From: an uncultured Muribaculaceae bacterium
GTDB taxonomy: Bacteria; Bacteroidota; Bacteroidia; Bacteroidales; Muribaculaceae
Direction of reading: 5' to 3'
DNA length: 64,000 nt
NCBI GenBank assembly: GCA_910588245.1
Contig: CAJUQP010000012.1
Location: 10,339-74,338 of the forward strand
Part shown: positions 19,573 to 26,859 of the stretch, piece after piece
Layout: each line of letters starts with the position of its first letter
How positions within the stretch are numbered: the first letter of the stretch is position 1
The notes under the pieces: generated by a model
Database searches by the model: none
Told to the model about the DNA's origin: nothing
Seen by the model: the letters and a program-made list of their open reading frames with translations, nothing else
Position numbers and translations under genes: made by a program

Positions 19573-20010
19573 TTACCGGAAGCAAGCTACGGCACGTTTT
19601 AGCGGCTGTTCTTGGTGAAATCGACTTTCAAATGGTTGAAGAATCCGTCGAGCGCTTACCGGGCATCTGTAATAGACGCTCTGGCTCCTTGCTGTTCCTG
19701 ACAGCGTGAGACTCATGGTCGAGACCGGGGCTGTAGCCCTTAAGGGCTGGAGCCAGTTCGACCAGTTGCCGAATAGACACACATTGAAGATGCGTCCAAG
19801 GCACTCGTTGCTATAAGAGTCTGCCGTCTCGGGAAGCTCTGCCGGGTGGTTGTGCCATTTCCCAATCATCTGCCGAATCAGTAAATACTGCAAGGAGGAA
19901 ATCTTGTGCGAATAAGTATCATGGTCTTCCTTGTCAAAGGATTCGAGCGTTTCTTCGATTGTCTCTACAAGCTCGGAATCGGCGATGTAGCCGTCAAGCC
20001 ATTCGTCCAT
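19573..20010 (-). CDS. small hypothetical protein of the mobilization region
   Basis: I do not recognise this 145-residue product. The first about 80 residues look like a real acidic helical protein (I-A-D-S-E-L-V-E-T-I-E-E-T-L-E-S-F-D-K-E-D). The last 60 residues are compositionally odd and rich in Arg, Ser and Ala, so the true 3' end may be changed by a frameshift. It starts 50 nt downstream of the stop of the winged-helix-like gene on the same strand and ends before the candidate oriT. No signal peptide or known motif is seen. Confidence 0.45.
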   Translation of the reverse strand: MDEWLDGYIADSELVETIEETLESFDKEDHDTYSHKISSLQYLLIRQMIGKWHNHPAELPETADSYSNECLGRIFNVCLFGNWSNWLQPLRATAPVSTMSLTLSGTARSQSVYYRCPVSARRILQPFESRFHQEQPLKRAVACFR

Positions 20011-20059
20011 CTTGCCGGGAACGCTTCACTCTGTAACACATGCCGTAAATCAGCTATTG

Positions 20060-20875
20060 TTAATAGTCTTTGTCCCAAGGTGGCGAAGGGAATGGTTCCT
20101 CATAATCTTTGGCGGTTCGCGCAACGACATCAACTCCCCGACGCCTGAACGCACTTGAGCATTGGCTAAATTCTCTTTCAATTCTTCCATTTTGATTGTG
20201 CTTGAAAAATTTTCGGACAGAGTTGATAAAATAGTTCCTACAGTCTTTCTCTTCCCTTCCTTTTTCTCCTTTATCGCGGAGACGGGAGAAGAAACCGTGA
20301 ATCTGATTTTCAAGTTCCAGACGGCTTACAGCCGGAAACTCACGAAGAATCTCATCATGCCATGTGGCGTCGGCTAAGAATAGTTTCTCCAATTCATCAA
20401 AACTTAAAATTTCATCTGCCCGTCCTTTATTATTAAGGGGTATTATATCTTTATCTTGAATATTATTATCTTTAATATTATAAGTGGGCAGGCTGTCAGT
20501 CTTGCTATCGGTCTGGCTATCCGTAAGTTCTTCAGTCTCGTTTTCAGTCTGTTCATCGGACTTGCCGTTAGTCCATTTGTCGGGTTCTGAAATGACCGTA
20601 TAAGCGGGTGCCATGGCATTACCCTTACCTTGTATGAAGGTAATCAAACCTCGCTCGCTCAGTTTGAGACGAGCCGTGAGGAATGTCTGCTTGGCTACCT
20701 TGATAGACCGGCAGACAAGCGCCGTCGAGCACTTGAAAGGCATCTTCCACCGTCGGCAGTTGGCACGCTCCAGCAAGAAGAAGAACAGAGCGATCTCGGC
20801 GGTTGAGAACGGCTCATATTCATTCTCCTGCCAGAAGGCGTGCATCAGTTCGTAAATGTTGACTCCCTTTGCCAT
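20060..20875 (-). CDS. winged-helix-like replication/regulatory protein of a mobilizable element
   Basis: This 271-residue product starts at MAKGVNIYELMHAFW; an upstream ATG 12 codons earlier has no conserved extension. Residues 1-110 resemble a helix-turn-helix or winged-helix domain (F-S-T-A-E-I-A-L-F-F-F-L-L-E-R-A-N and L-S-E-R-G-L-I-T-F-I-Q-G-K-G-N-A). This resembles replication-initiator or primosomal N-terminal domains. A Thr/Ser/Asp-rich linker follows (about 120-150). A C-terminal helical domain (about 170-235, F-P-A-V-S-R-L-E-L-E-N-Q-I-H) is common in Bacteroidales element proteins of unknown role. The function is inferred only from fold and context. Confidence 0.75.
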   Translation of the reverse strand: MAKGVNIYELMHAFWQENEYEPFSTAEIALFFFLLERANCRRWKMPFKCSTALVCRSIKVAKQTFLTARLKLSERGLITFIQGKGNAMAPAYTVISEPDKWTNGKSDEQTENETEELTDSQTDSKTDSLPTYNIKDNNIQDKDIIPLNNKGRADEILSFDELEKLFLADATWHDEILREFPAVSRLELENQIHGFFSRLRDKGEKGREEKDCRNYFINSVRKFFKHNQNGRIEREFSQCSSAFRRRGVDVVARTAKDYEEPFPSPPWDKDY

Positions 20876-20960
20876 ACTTCCATGGATTTTGGTGTTTACA
20901 ACTGTCAGCATAAGTCATGTTATAGACTATGCTCATTCCGATTGCTTCAGTCATAATGTC

Positions 20961-21266
20961 TTAACATCGTGGTTGACGACCGGCAAGTTGAAGCGCAAGT
21001 TCCGAGTCAACGATAATCTTGCGGCCACACTGGGTGATAGCCTTGTCGATTACGCCGCTCTTCTTGATTCGGTTGGCAGTCGGTATGCTGCATCCGAACA
21101 GGCGCGCTATTCCGGCCAGACCATACACATAATACTTGGACGGATTAATTTCACGGTAGGTAGGAGCCGGAGCGGATTCCGCCGGCTTCTTTTCGTTGAT
21201 GATGGCAAGAAATTCCTCGCCAGTCATTTGCCACAGGGGTTTGTTCATGAGTTCATTGATATTCAT
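20961..21266 (-). CDS. DUF3853-family protein
   Basis: This 101-residue protein starts MNINELMNKPLWQMTGEEFL, the characteristic opening of DUF3853 proteins found in Bacteroides mobilizable elements. Its C-terminal half holds an excisionase-like helix-turn-helix (G-L-A-G-I-A-R-L-F-G-C-S-I-P-T-A-N-R-I-K-K-S-G), so it may bind DNA near the integrase or mobilization genes. I used the ATG at 21266 and not the upstream ATG, because a TAACTTTG -7 box overlaps the upstream start. It lies between the integrase and the winged-helix gene, all on the same strand. Confidence 0.85.
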   Translation of the reverse strand: MNINELMNKPLWQMTGEEFLAIINEKKPAESAPAPTYREINPSKYYVYGLAGIARLFGCSIPTANRIKKSGVIDKAITQCGRKIIVDSELALQLAGRQPRC

Positions 21267-21323
21267 ATTATATAATTTTTGATGTCCATATATCAGGGTG
21301 ATTCGTAGGGATGTCCTATGATG

Positions 21324-21331
21324 CAAAGTTA
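21324..21331 (-). promoter_or_regulatory. -7 box of the DUF3853 gene
   Basis: The minus strand reads TAACTTTG, matching TAnnTTTG, 57 nt upstream of the chosen start. The rest of the gap to the integrase (21332-21568) is AT-rich, with no gene seen. Confidence 0.5.
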
Positions 21332-21568
21332 CTATGTGTGATGAGTGGAGTGTAGGTGTAAAATTGAGAAACCTCTCTGTTATATATGTCTGAATACCAA
21401 TGATTAGAAATGAGATTAAAAAATTATTTGAGTGGAATAGGTGGATACATTGTGGATAAAAACGAGTGGAAACACATTTCTGAGTATTTATGACTTAATT
21501 TACCCTAAAAATTAATCGAGGCCGCACGAAATTGTGCAGCCCCGACTTGTAAAATTTCCTGTCCTCTC

Positions 21569-22873
21569 TCAATCGAAGAGACTCATGGCATTTGCCCTTA
21601 CGCTGTCGGCGATGTCTATATACGGTTTCATAGCCTTGTAGTCGCTATGTCCGGTCCACTTCATTACCACATTAGGCGCGATGCCAAGCGACAGCGCCTT
21701 ACATATAAATGTCTTTCGCCCGGTGTGGGTGCAAAGCAGCTCATACTTCGGATACACATGGTCGATGCGCTCGTTACCTCTATACTGGGTAATTCTTACC
21801 GGGGTGTCAATTCCTACCAGCCGCCCAAGTTCCTTGATATTCTTATTCATCTTCTGATTACTGATGACCGGAAGGGCTTTGTTTCCTTCAAAAGCAACAT
21901 CTTTGTATTTATCAAGAATAGCTTTACTGTGCTTGTTTAACTCAATAACAAGGCTATCAGCAGTTTTTACAGTGGTTATTTCGATATGATCTTCCTTGAT
22001 GTCGCTTCGTCGCAAGTTTTCTACATCTGAATAACGAAGACCGGTATAACAACAGAATATCAGAACATCCCGAACACGTTCCAGATATTTCTTTGTTTCA
22101 GGAATCTCAAAATCCATTATCTTCTTAACCTCTTCGTCAGTCAGAAATATAACTTTTGATTGTGTGGTTTTCAGCTTTGGCTTGAATGTGTTACATTCCA
22201 GATTGTTGTGATACCCTTTTGCAGCCGCCCACTTCAGAAACCATTTGAGGTATCCCATCTGTTTTCCTATGGTACTGTTGAGCATATCGCAATCCTTACG
22301 GAAAAAATCAACGAGATCGTTCAAACCCTTCTCAGAGAAGAAGTCAAATGACGGATTCTTCGCAAATTTCTTAAAGGCCATAAGATGATTCTTGAAAGCC
22401 GCAAATTTTTCAAAGGTAGAATGTGTCCAGTCGTTCTTTCGGCCACACTCCTTCACGAATTCATCGTAGATCTCCCAAAAGGTTTTCTCTGGAATTTTTT
22501 CTTGAGTAGGCTCATCGCTTGCAGTTGACGCCACATCGGAGATCTGTTGCTTGAAAACAGTTTTTATATCATCCATCGAAGGCTTTTGCTCGGCATATTC
22601 AAATTCACGAAAAATGTCTTGAAGCAGATTCTCAAGACGATTCAGCTCAGTGTTAATCTGAATAGCCGTCTCTTTTCGTTTGTTGGTACAACCGTTTTTG
22701 ACACGCTGCTTCTTAGCATCCCATTTTGACGCATCTATTCTGTATCCGGTAGAATAATCGAAAGCTTTGCCACCGTAGGAAAGGCGCATGCGTATAACCA
22801 GATTTTCGGTAACAGGTACGCCGTCTTTCTTCCGAGAATCCAGCCAAAAGTTGATATTTCGTTTAAGTATCAT
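21569..22873 (-). CDS. tyrosine site-specific recombinase (integrase)
   Basis: This is the integrase of the tRNA-Ser element. The 434-residue protein has an N-terminal arm-binding domain (1-95), a SAM-like core-binding domain (about 130-220) and the catalytic domain (about 240-434). Catalytic residues are visible: Arg280 (T-G-L-R-Y-S-D), His383 and Arg386 (H-T-G-R-K-T-F), His409 (T-G-H-S) and Tyr418 (M-K-P-Y-I-D-I-A-D). It reads away from attR, with the start 155 nt inside it. Two arm-type half-sites lie 20-45 nt upstream of the start, so integrase binding there could also control its own promoter. Confidence 0.95.
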   Translation of the reverse strand: MILKRNINFWLDSRKKDGVPVTENLVIRMRLSYGGKAFDYSTGYRIDASKWDAKKQRVKNGCTNKRKETAIQINTELNRLENLLQDIFREFEYAEQKPSMDDIKTVFKQQISDVASTASDEPTQEKIPEKTFWEIYDEFVKECGRKNDWTHSTFEKFAAFKNHLMAFKKFAKNPSFDFFSEKGLNDLVDFFRKDCDMLNSTIGKQMGYLKWFLKWAAAKGYHNNLECNTFKPKLKTTQSKVIFLTDEEVKKIMDFEIPETKKYLERVRDVLIFCCYTGLRYSDVENLRRSDIKEDHIEITTVKTADSLVIELNKHSKAILDKYKDVAFEGNKALPVISNQKMNKNIKELGRLVGIDTPVRITQYRGNERIDHVYPKYELLCTHTGRKTFICKALSLGIAPNVVMKWTGHSDYKAMKPYIDIADSVRANAMSLFD

Positions 22874-22893
22874 ATCGTATCAGCTTATAAAAC

Positions 22894-22917
22894 TACGCAC
22901 GAAATTACGCACGATTT
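22894..22917 (+). repeat. integrase arm-type repeat at the right end
   Basis: This is an exact 24-bp copy of 9817-9840, made of two ACGCACGA half-units, lying just upstream of the integrase start and 112 nt inside attR. Confidence 0.65.
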
Positions 22918-23028
22918 TTGACATATCCAAATATTTCAAAAGATTTTTAGTTTTAGCGTGTCGGCGTATAATGCTGTAATACTGATAGTTTTAGATACTA
23001 TATGAGTATTGCCGACCAATAAGTTTAT

Positions 23029-23047
23029 AATCTCGTCCTCTCCGCAA
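23029..23047 (+). repeat. attR: 19-bp direct repeat, right copy
   Basis: AATCTCGTCCTCTCCGCAA is identical to the 3' end of tRNA-Ser at 9767-9785. It marks the right boundary of the element. Only the tRNA tail is present; there is no second tRNA. Confidence 0.9.
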
Positions 23048-23059
23048 AACCACAAAGTG

Positions 23060-23100
23060 AAATCGCTGCAAGTCAACGACTTGCAGCGATTTTGATTTTA
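23060..23100 (+). terminator. displaced terminator of tRNA-Ser
   Basis: A 15-bp perfect stem (AAATCGCTGCAAGTC at 23060-23074 with its complement at 23078-23092) has a 3-nt loop and is followed by TGATTTTA. It lies 13 nt after attR. With the element removed it would fall 13-15 nt after the tRNA-Ser 3' end, exactly where a tRNA terminator is expected. The stretch 23101-23347 holds nothing else recognisable. Confidence 0.7.
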
Positions 23101-23347
23101 TATACATACAAAAACACATACAAAATTCGTAACTACTCAGGTATCTAAATGTGCCCAAATGCTTGATTATCAACAGTAGCAAACTTGTTGATTTACTATA
23201 TTTCGATGAAAATCGGGCATTACGCAAGATTGACCTCGTGCAATAGTGCTGATACTCAATAACTTTGCATAGCTGAGTAGTTACCAAAATTCATGTAATA
23301 TATAAATTATCACAAAATTACTAAAATATTATGTCAAGGAGTCAATC

Positions 23348-23614
23348 TCAGCCAACTGTTATTATCGGCTGACCGAAAAATGAGGAGAGCATAGCGAGGG
23401 TTGAAAGGGTGAAATTATGCTGTCCACTCAGCCACTTGGTTATTTCACACGGACGCTTGCCAATCGAACGGGCAAATTCGGCCTTTGTCAAACCTTTTTG
23501 TGTCATGAGGTCATAGATTCTGTTGGACACAGCCATTTCTATGTCCACCTCTTTGTGGATATTGTCAGGTATAGATGACAATATACTATTGTATTCATCA
23601 AAGGCTGTCTTCAT
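23348..23614 (-). CDS. XRE-family antitoxin (HigA-like)
   Basis: This 88-residue protein has one helix-turn-helix of the XRE type at about 36-75 (L-T-K-A-E-F-A-R-S-I-G-K-R-P-C-E-I-T-K-W). It overlaps the 3' end of the preceding HigB-like gene by 4 nt, the toxin-first order typical of higBA. It likely neutralises the toxin and represses the shared promoter. Confidence 0.8.
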   Translation of the reverse strand: MKTAFDEYNSILSSIPDNIHKEVDIEMAVSNRIYDLMTQKGLTKAEFARSIGKRPCEITKWLSGQHNFTLSTLAMLSSFFGQPIITVG

Positions 23615-24081
23615 ATATCAAATGTTTTGTCGGTTTCAATTTCATTCTCGGTAATGCTAATGGTTCCCTCATTCACACCTTCTTTGATAAGTTTATCAAA
23701 GTTTTGCAGGGTGACCACAAACCCGCGCAGCTCATCATCTTCATCATAGGTGCGCGTTTTCTTGACTCCACCGTTGCCGAGAATAAGAATGCTGTCTGAG
23801 AGTCGCAGGCAATACAGGCGTAACTTTGATTTAACGATCGGGAGCGCACATACTCGATCATTCATCTTTCCTTCCGGTCGGAAGAAACGCTCCAAAGCTC
23901 CAAGATCAGCTATGCTTTCAACAAACTTGGCTATACGGGCCAAATCTTCATTATACGTAGCGTCGTCTTTGAAACGGTTATAGAAACGAAGATATTCTCC
24001 TTTATCCTCAGTGATGAACTGAATGGTGTAAAGGGTGCAGTTATGGTCTTTGTTTAGCTGTACAAGTTCTGCCTCGCTCAT
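23611..24081 (-). CDS. putative toxin partner of the HigA-like protein
   Basis: This 156-residue protein starts at MSEAELVQLNKDHNCTLY. A -7 box at 24112-24119 lies inside the longer frame, so the upstream ATG at 24114 is unlikely. Features such as F-F-R-P-E-G-K-M-N-D-R-V-C-A-L-P and K-L-R-L-Y-C-L-R-L-S-D-S-I-L-I-L-G-N-G-G resemble the RelE/HigB-like fold of Bacteroidales toxins, which act on mRNA in the ribosome. The ATGA coupling with a downstream XRE protein supports a toxin-antitoxin pair. No activity can be shown from sequence alone. Confidence 0.72.
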   Translation of the reverse strand: MSEAELVQLNKDHNCTLYTIQFITEDKGEYLRFYNRFKDDATYNEDLARIAKFVESIADLGALERFFRPEGKMNDRVCALPIVKSKLRLYCLRLSDSILILGNGGVKKTRTYDEDDELRGFVVTLQNFDKLIKEGVNEGTISITENEIETDKTFDI

Positions 24082-24111
24082 ATCTGTATTGTCTCTTTGT
24101 CTTAATAACTG

Positions 24112-24119
24112 CAAAGTTA
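24112..24119 (-). promoter_or_regulatory. -7 box of the toxin-antitoxin operon
   Basis: The minus strand reads TAACTTTG, 30 nt before the toxin ATG at 24081. Confidence 0.5.
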
Positions 24120-24130
24120 CGAAAAATGTT

Positions 24131-24715
24131 TTACTTTTGAGTAAACATGTCGATTTTTTTAGTCAAAGTCACAAGGCGCGATAGCACCTCTTCAAATTTT
24201 CTATCATGTTCAGATAGATGGCGATTGACAAGTAAGTAATTATGCTCTATGGTTTCAAGCCTTTTGAACATATGCGCATTATTCATCAGGAAACTGCGCA
24301 TGGCAGTAAAGGCCCTCATAATGCGGATATTTACCTCAATAGCTGTCTTGGAGCGGAGCACACTATTTAGCATGGCGACCCCATTTCCAGTGAACGCATA
24401 AGGAGGCTTACGGTTTCATCCTCAACTTGATATCACATTTTGTGATCTTGAATTTGATGTCGCAATTTGCGACATCAAGTTTTGTATCTCGTCCTTTGTG
24501 AGCTGAATCATGAAATCATCCGGAAAGCGTTCAATGTTTCTCTTGACTTGCTCATTTAAGCGTCGTGTTTCTACACCATATAGGCGAGCCAAGTCGCTGT
24601 CAATCATTACCTGTTGACCGCGAATCACATGAATCAGATTTTCAATTGGCATCAGAGTAGCATTATCGCTATTGCCAATTGGCTCTAATATGTTTTTATT
24701 TTCGTTTTCTTCCAT
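24131..24715 (-). pseudogene. ORF6N-domain (KilA-N-type) DNA-binding protein, broken by two stops
   Basis: The gene starts MEENENKNILEPIGN and carries the ORF6N signature V-I-R-G-Q-Q-V-M-I-D-S-D-L-A-R-L-Y-G-V. After S-Q-N-V-I-S-S the same frame has TGA, GGA, TGA and then continues N-R-K-P-P-Y-A-F-T-G-N-G-V-A-M-L-N-S-V-L-R-S to 24131. Intact members read S-S-W-G-G at that point, so Trp TGG became TGA and Gly GGA became TGA. The full frame of 195 codons is otherwise intact. The downstream half ends in a short coiled coil. Confidence 0.85.
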
Positions 24716-24734
24716 AGAGATCGCTTTACGGTTG

Positions 24735-24742
24735 CAAAATTA
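24735..24742 (-). promoter_or_regulatory. -7 box of the ORF6N gene
   Basis: The minus strand reads TAATTTTG, 19 nt before the ATG at 24715. Confidence 0.5.
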
Positions 24743-24833
24743 CCAAAAATATTCAATAAATCAGCTGTTTAGTAAACAATTTGCCCGTTGTCAACGGGCA
24801 AATTTAGTATCTGTATTAAGATGCTTTGGCGAG

Positions 24834-25064
24834 TTAGTCGAAGTTCTCTATCAGCTCTTCTATCTTTTCCCGGAATGCCACGGTTCGCGGATTCTCGCTG
24901 TCTTCTGCCTCCTTGTATTTTGAGTTATATGTTTTATGTCTCAGTCCGAGGTGATGGCAGATGTTTTTCCGCCGGTTGAGCTTGAGATCGGCCTGGACAA
25001 GGTTGCCTGCGACATTGATGAAGTAATAGACGCGGTTATTCTCACCCTCTCTGATTTTAAGAAG
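24834..25064 (-). pseudogene. decayed C-terminal fragment related to the 10161-11252 protein
   Basis: This open stretch has no start codon and lies between TAA codons. It encodes L-K-I-R-E-G-E-N-N-R-V-Y-Y-F-I-N, then later R-H-K-T-Y-N-S-K-Y and F-R-E-K-I-E-E-L-I-E-N-F-D. It aligns with the C-terminal domain of the unknown protein at 10161-11252 (L-K-I-K-E-R-E-K-V-R-V-C-Y-L-I-N and K-F-Y-N-S-K-Y). A TAA replaces a Glu codon near the end, since the tail L-A-K-A-S continues in frame after it and is intact in the copy at 26182-26298. Confidence 0.65.
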
Positions 25065-25124
25065 TTATTTAAAAAGAACGTTATATTAGGGGTGGCAATT
25101 TTTAAACAACTAAGCCTTAAAACA

Positions 25125-25149
25125 GAAAAAGCCCTGCCGAAGCAGAGCT
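25125..25149 (-). terminator. terminator of the RhuM-like gene
   Basis: On the minus strand AGCTCTGC-TTCG-GCAGGGCT forms an 8-bp stem (with one G-U pair) capped by a TTCG tetraloop, followed by TTTTT. It lies 34 nt after the stop of the RhuM-like gene. Confidence 0.85.
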
Positions 25150-25182
25150 TTATAATATGTCTTGAAGTCGCAATTTGCGACT

Positions 25183-26079
25183 TCAAATATTAGCGAGAAT
25201 GTAATCCGGGGAAATTCCCAGTTTCGAGAAAGCAAAAAGTTTCTTGCCAAGATCCTTTATGGATGCCCCTATGTGATAAAGCGTATCGTCAATAATCAGA
25301 AATCGGTCATGGATTCTGTCTGCCCTCCTTACATCTATGGGCGCATACTGACGGTTATGCCTGTTGACGCTTTGACGGAATGTGCGGCTTATCTCTGCGG
25401 TATATATCAACGCCGACACATTTGCATTACGATTATCAAGCTGTACTAACACTGTTTCATCGACATAGTTGTCAATAAGAATAATTCTATTATTCGCGCT
25501 CTTGATAAGACGGCAGATAAATTCATGCGCATCAAATATCTGCCCATTGAAGAATACACCTTCTTTTGGAGGGAGAGATGTGCGGATGAAGAAATCAACC
25601 TTATTAGTCAAATCATCGAGCCTTTTATCATGTTCCAGCAAGCGTCGGTCAATGCGGCTCTCCATATATGACAGTCGTTGATTGACGCTGTAACCCCGCA
25701 ATAGATAATCTTTCAGAATTTTATTGGCCCATATGCGGAACTGGGTGCCACGGATGGATTTTACCCTATAACCGACTGATATTATAACATCAAGCGAATA
25801 GAACTTCGTCTTGTATCGTTTGCCGTCGGCGGCAGTTAGTAAGGATTCCTTACTAACTGAAGATTCCTCTAATTCTCCTTCCTTGAATATATTGCGGATA
25901 TGTAGAGTAATGTTGTTTCTTGTGGTTTGGAACAACTCCGTCATCTGCGCCTGTGTCAGCCATACGGTCTCATTCTCCACTCTGACATCCAATGACAGAG
26001 TAGAATCAGGCTGATAAAGGATTATTTCATTCTCTTTATCAGACTGCAAGTTGCCATTGTTATTGTCTATTTCGTTCAT
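25183..26079 (-). CDS. RhuM-family protein (virulence-protein-like)
   Basis: This 298-residue protein carries the RhuM domain at about 20-135 (E-N-E-T-V-W-L-T-Q-A-Q-M-T-E-L-F and G-Y-R-V-K-S-I-R-G-T-Q-F-R-I-W-A). A coiled-coil linker follows, then a C-terminal domain (about 175-298) with D-A-H-E-F-I-C-R-L-I-K-S-A-N-N-R-I-I-L-I-D-N-Y and R-I-H-D-R-F-L-I-I-D-D. The latter resembles a phospholipase-D-like or related fold. Its cellular role is not known. It is complete, with its own -7 box and terminator, unlike its broken neighbours. The start at 26079 is chosen because the -7 box at 26100-26107 falls inside the longer frame. Confidence 0.85.
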   Translation of the reverse strand: MNEIDNNNGNLQSDKENEIILYQPDSTLSLDVRVENETVWLTQAQMTELFQTTRNNITLHIRNIFKEGELEESSVSKESLLTAADGKRYKTKFYSLDVIISVGYRVKSIRGTQFRIWANKILKDYLLRGYSVNQRLSYMESRIDRRLLEHDKRLDDLTNKVDFFIRTSLPPKEGVFFNGQIFDAHEFICRLIKSANNRIILIDNYVDETVLVQLDNRNANVSALIYTAEISRTFRQSVNRHNRQYAPIDVRRADRIHDRFLIIDDTLYHIGASIKDLGKKLFAFSKLGISPDYILANI

Positions 26080-26099
26080 TGGTGTCTTGATTTCAAATG

Positions 26100-26107
26100 C
26101 AAAATTA
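26100..26107 (-). promoter_or_regulatory. -7 box of the RhuM-like gene
   Basis: The minus strand reads TAATTTTG, 20 nt before the ATG at 26079. Confidence 0.5.
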
Positions 26108-26181
26108 CGAAAAATAATCGGCAAGTCAGCGATTTACAGCGTAATTCACTAATTTGCCGATGTCATTTTGCTCAGACTGTA

Positions 26182-26298
26182 TCAAGAGGCTTTGGCGAGT
26201 TCGTCAAAGTTCTCTATCAGCTCTTCAATCTTTTCCCGGAATGCGACTGTGCGAGGATTTTCGCTGTCTTCCGCTTCTTTGTATTTTGAGTTATCCAT
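26182..26298 (-). pseudogene. 38-codon tail copy of the decayed unknown family
   Basis: The sequence encodes M-D-N-S-K-Y-K-E-A-E-D-S-E-N-P-R-T-V-A-F and continues to E-N-F-D-E-L-A-K-A-S and a stop. It is nearly identical to the tail of the fragment at 24834-25064 but keeps the Glu codon lost there. The ATG falls where the other copy reads T-Y-N, so the start is probably accidental and the piece is a truncated C-terminus. Upstream homology ends at the junction with the receptor fragment at about 26299. Confidence 0.6.
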
Positions 26299-26679
26299 AT
26301 TTACTATACTATCAGGATGGCATATTATCTAAAAAACTGGAACTTTGGTTTGACATACATTTCTCCCATCGGAACATGGGATGGCATGATGAATGGTATC
26401 TGGCAACGTGATAAAGAAGATTATTATCTGCAGGTAGGCTGGTCAAAATCCAATTTGAACATATCTGCATTGATTATGAATATCGGCAGATGGAATTGGA
26501 TGGACGCGAAGCGAGTGATGAACAGCGAGTATTACAGTACAGACGAAACCCTTGTAAACGGAAATTCTCACGCACTGGTGAAGATCACAGCTACTTATAC
26601 ATTAGGTTTTGGCAAGAAGGTGGGACGCGACAATGAACCTCAGATTTCCGGTTCGGCATCTTCAGGCATCCTGAAATAA
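26290..26679 (+). pseudogene. 3' fragment of an outer-membrane beta-barrel receptor
   Basis: The open frame from about 26290 (ATG at 26317) encodes A-Y-Y-L-K-N-W-N-F-G-L-T-Y beta-strand sequence and ends S-H-A-L-V-K-I-T-A-T-Y-T-L-G-F-G-K-K-V, then a short tail. This is the C-terminal end of a TonB-receptor or outer-membrane barrel protein of the CarboxypepD_reg type. No N-terminal portion, plug or signal peptide is present. The left side is cut off by the tail fragment on the opposite strand. Confidence 0.75.
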
Positions 26680-26859
26680 AAAATAGCTGGTTTATTTTAA
26701 CGACTTCTTAGTTAAGGCATACAAAAGCGGGTACCCGGATGGATGCCCGCTTGAGATCTTCGATAATAAAGTATGTATAAAAACTGTTGATCGGTTCCCG
26801 GCTGTAAGTCAGTCGGCTGGTGGCAGCGTGGTCGGCAGTTGTGTCGACTGTCCGGATGG

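Larger units (their letters stand above)
9767..23047. mobile_element. integrative mobilizable element in tRNA-Ser(GCT)
   Basis: The element is about 13.3 kb. It is bounded by a 19-bp direct repeat made from the 3' end of tRNA-Ser (9767-9785 and 23029-23047). A tyrosine integrase gene is next to the right end. Matching 24-bp arm-type repeats sit inside both ends. It carries a MobV relaxase and a hairpin-rich candidate oriT, but no type IV secretion genes, so it is mobilizable and not self-transmissible. Cargo is an AraC-regulated RND efflux operon. A hairpin with T-run just beyond attR (23060-23100) looks like the original tRNA terminator, which supports the insertion boundaries. Confidence 0.88.

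Noticed and set aside
22991..23287. 98-codon minus-strand frame across attR
   Set aside because: It spans the att repeat and the tRNA terminator hairpin, so it cannot be a stable gene.
24131..24715. Recoded TGA (selenocysteine or Trp) in the ORF6N gene
   Set aside because: Two TGA codons replace Trp and Gly, and neighbouring genes use TGA as a normal stop. Simple mutation explains it.
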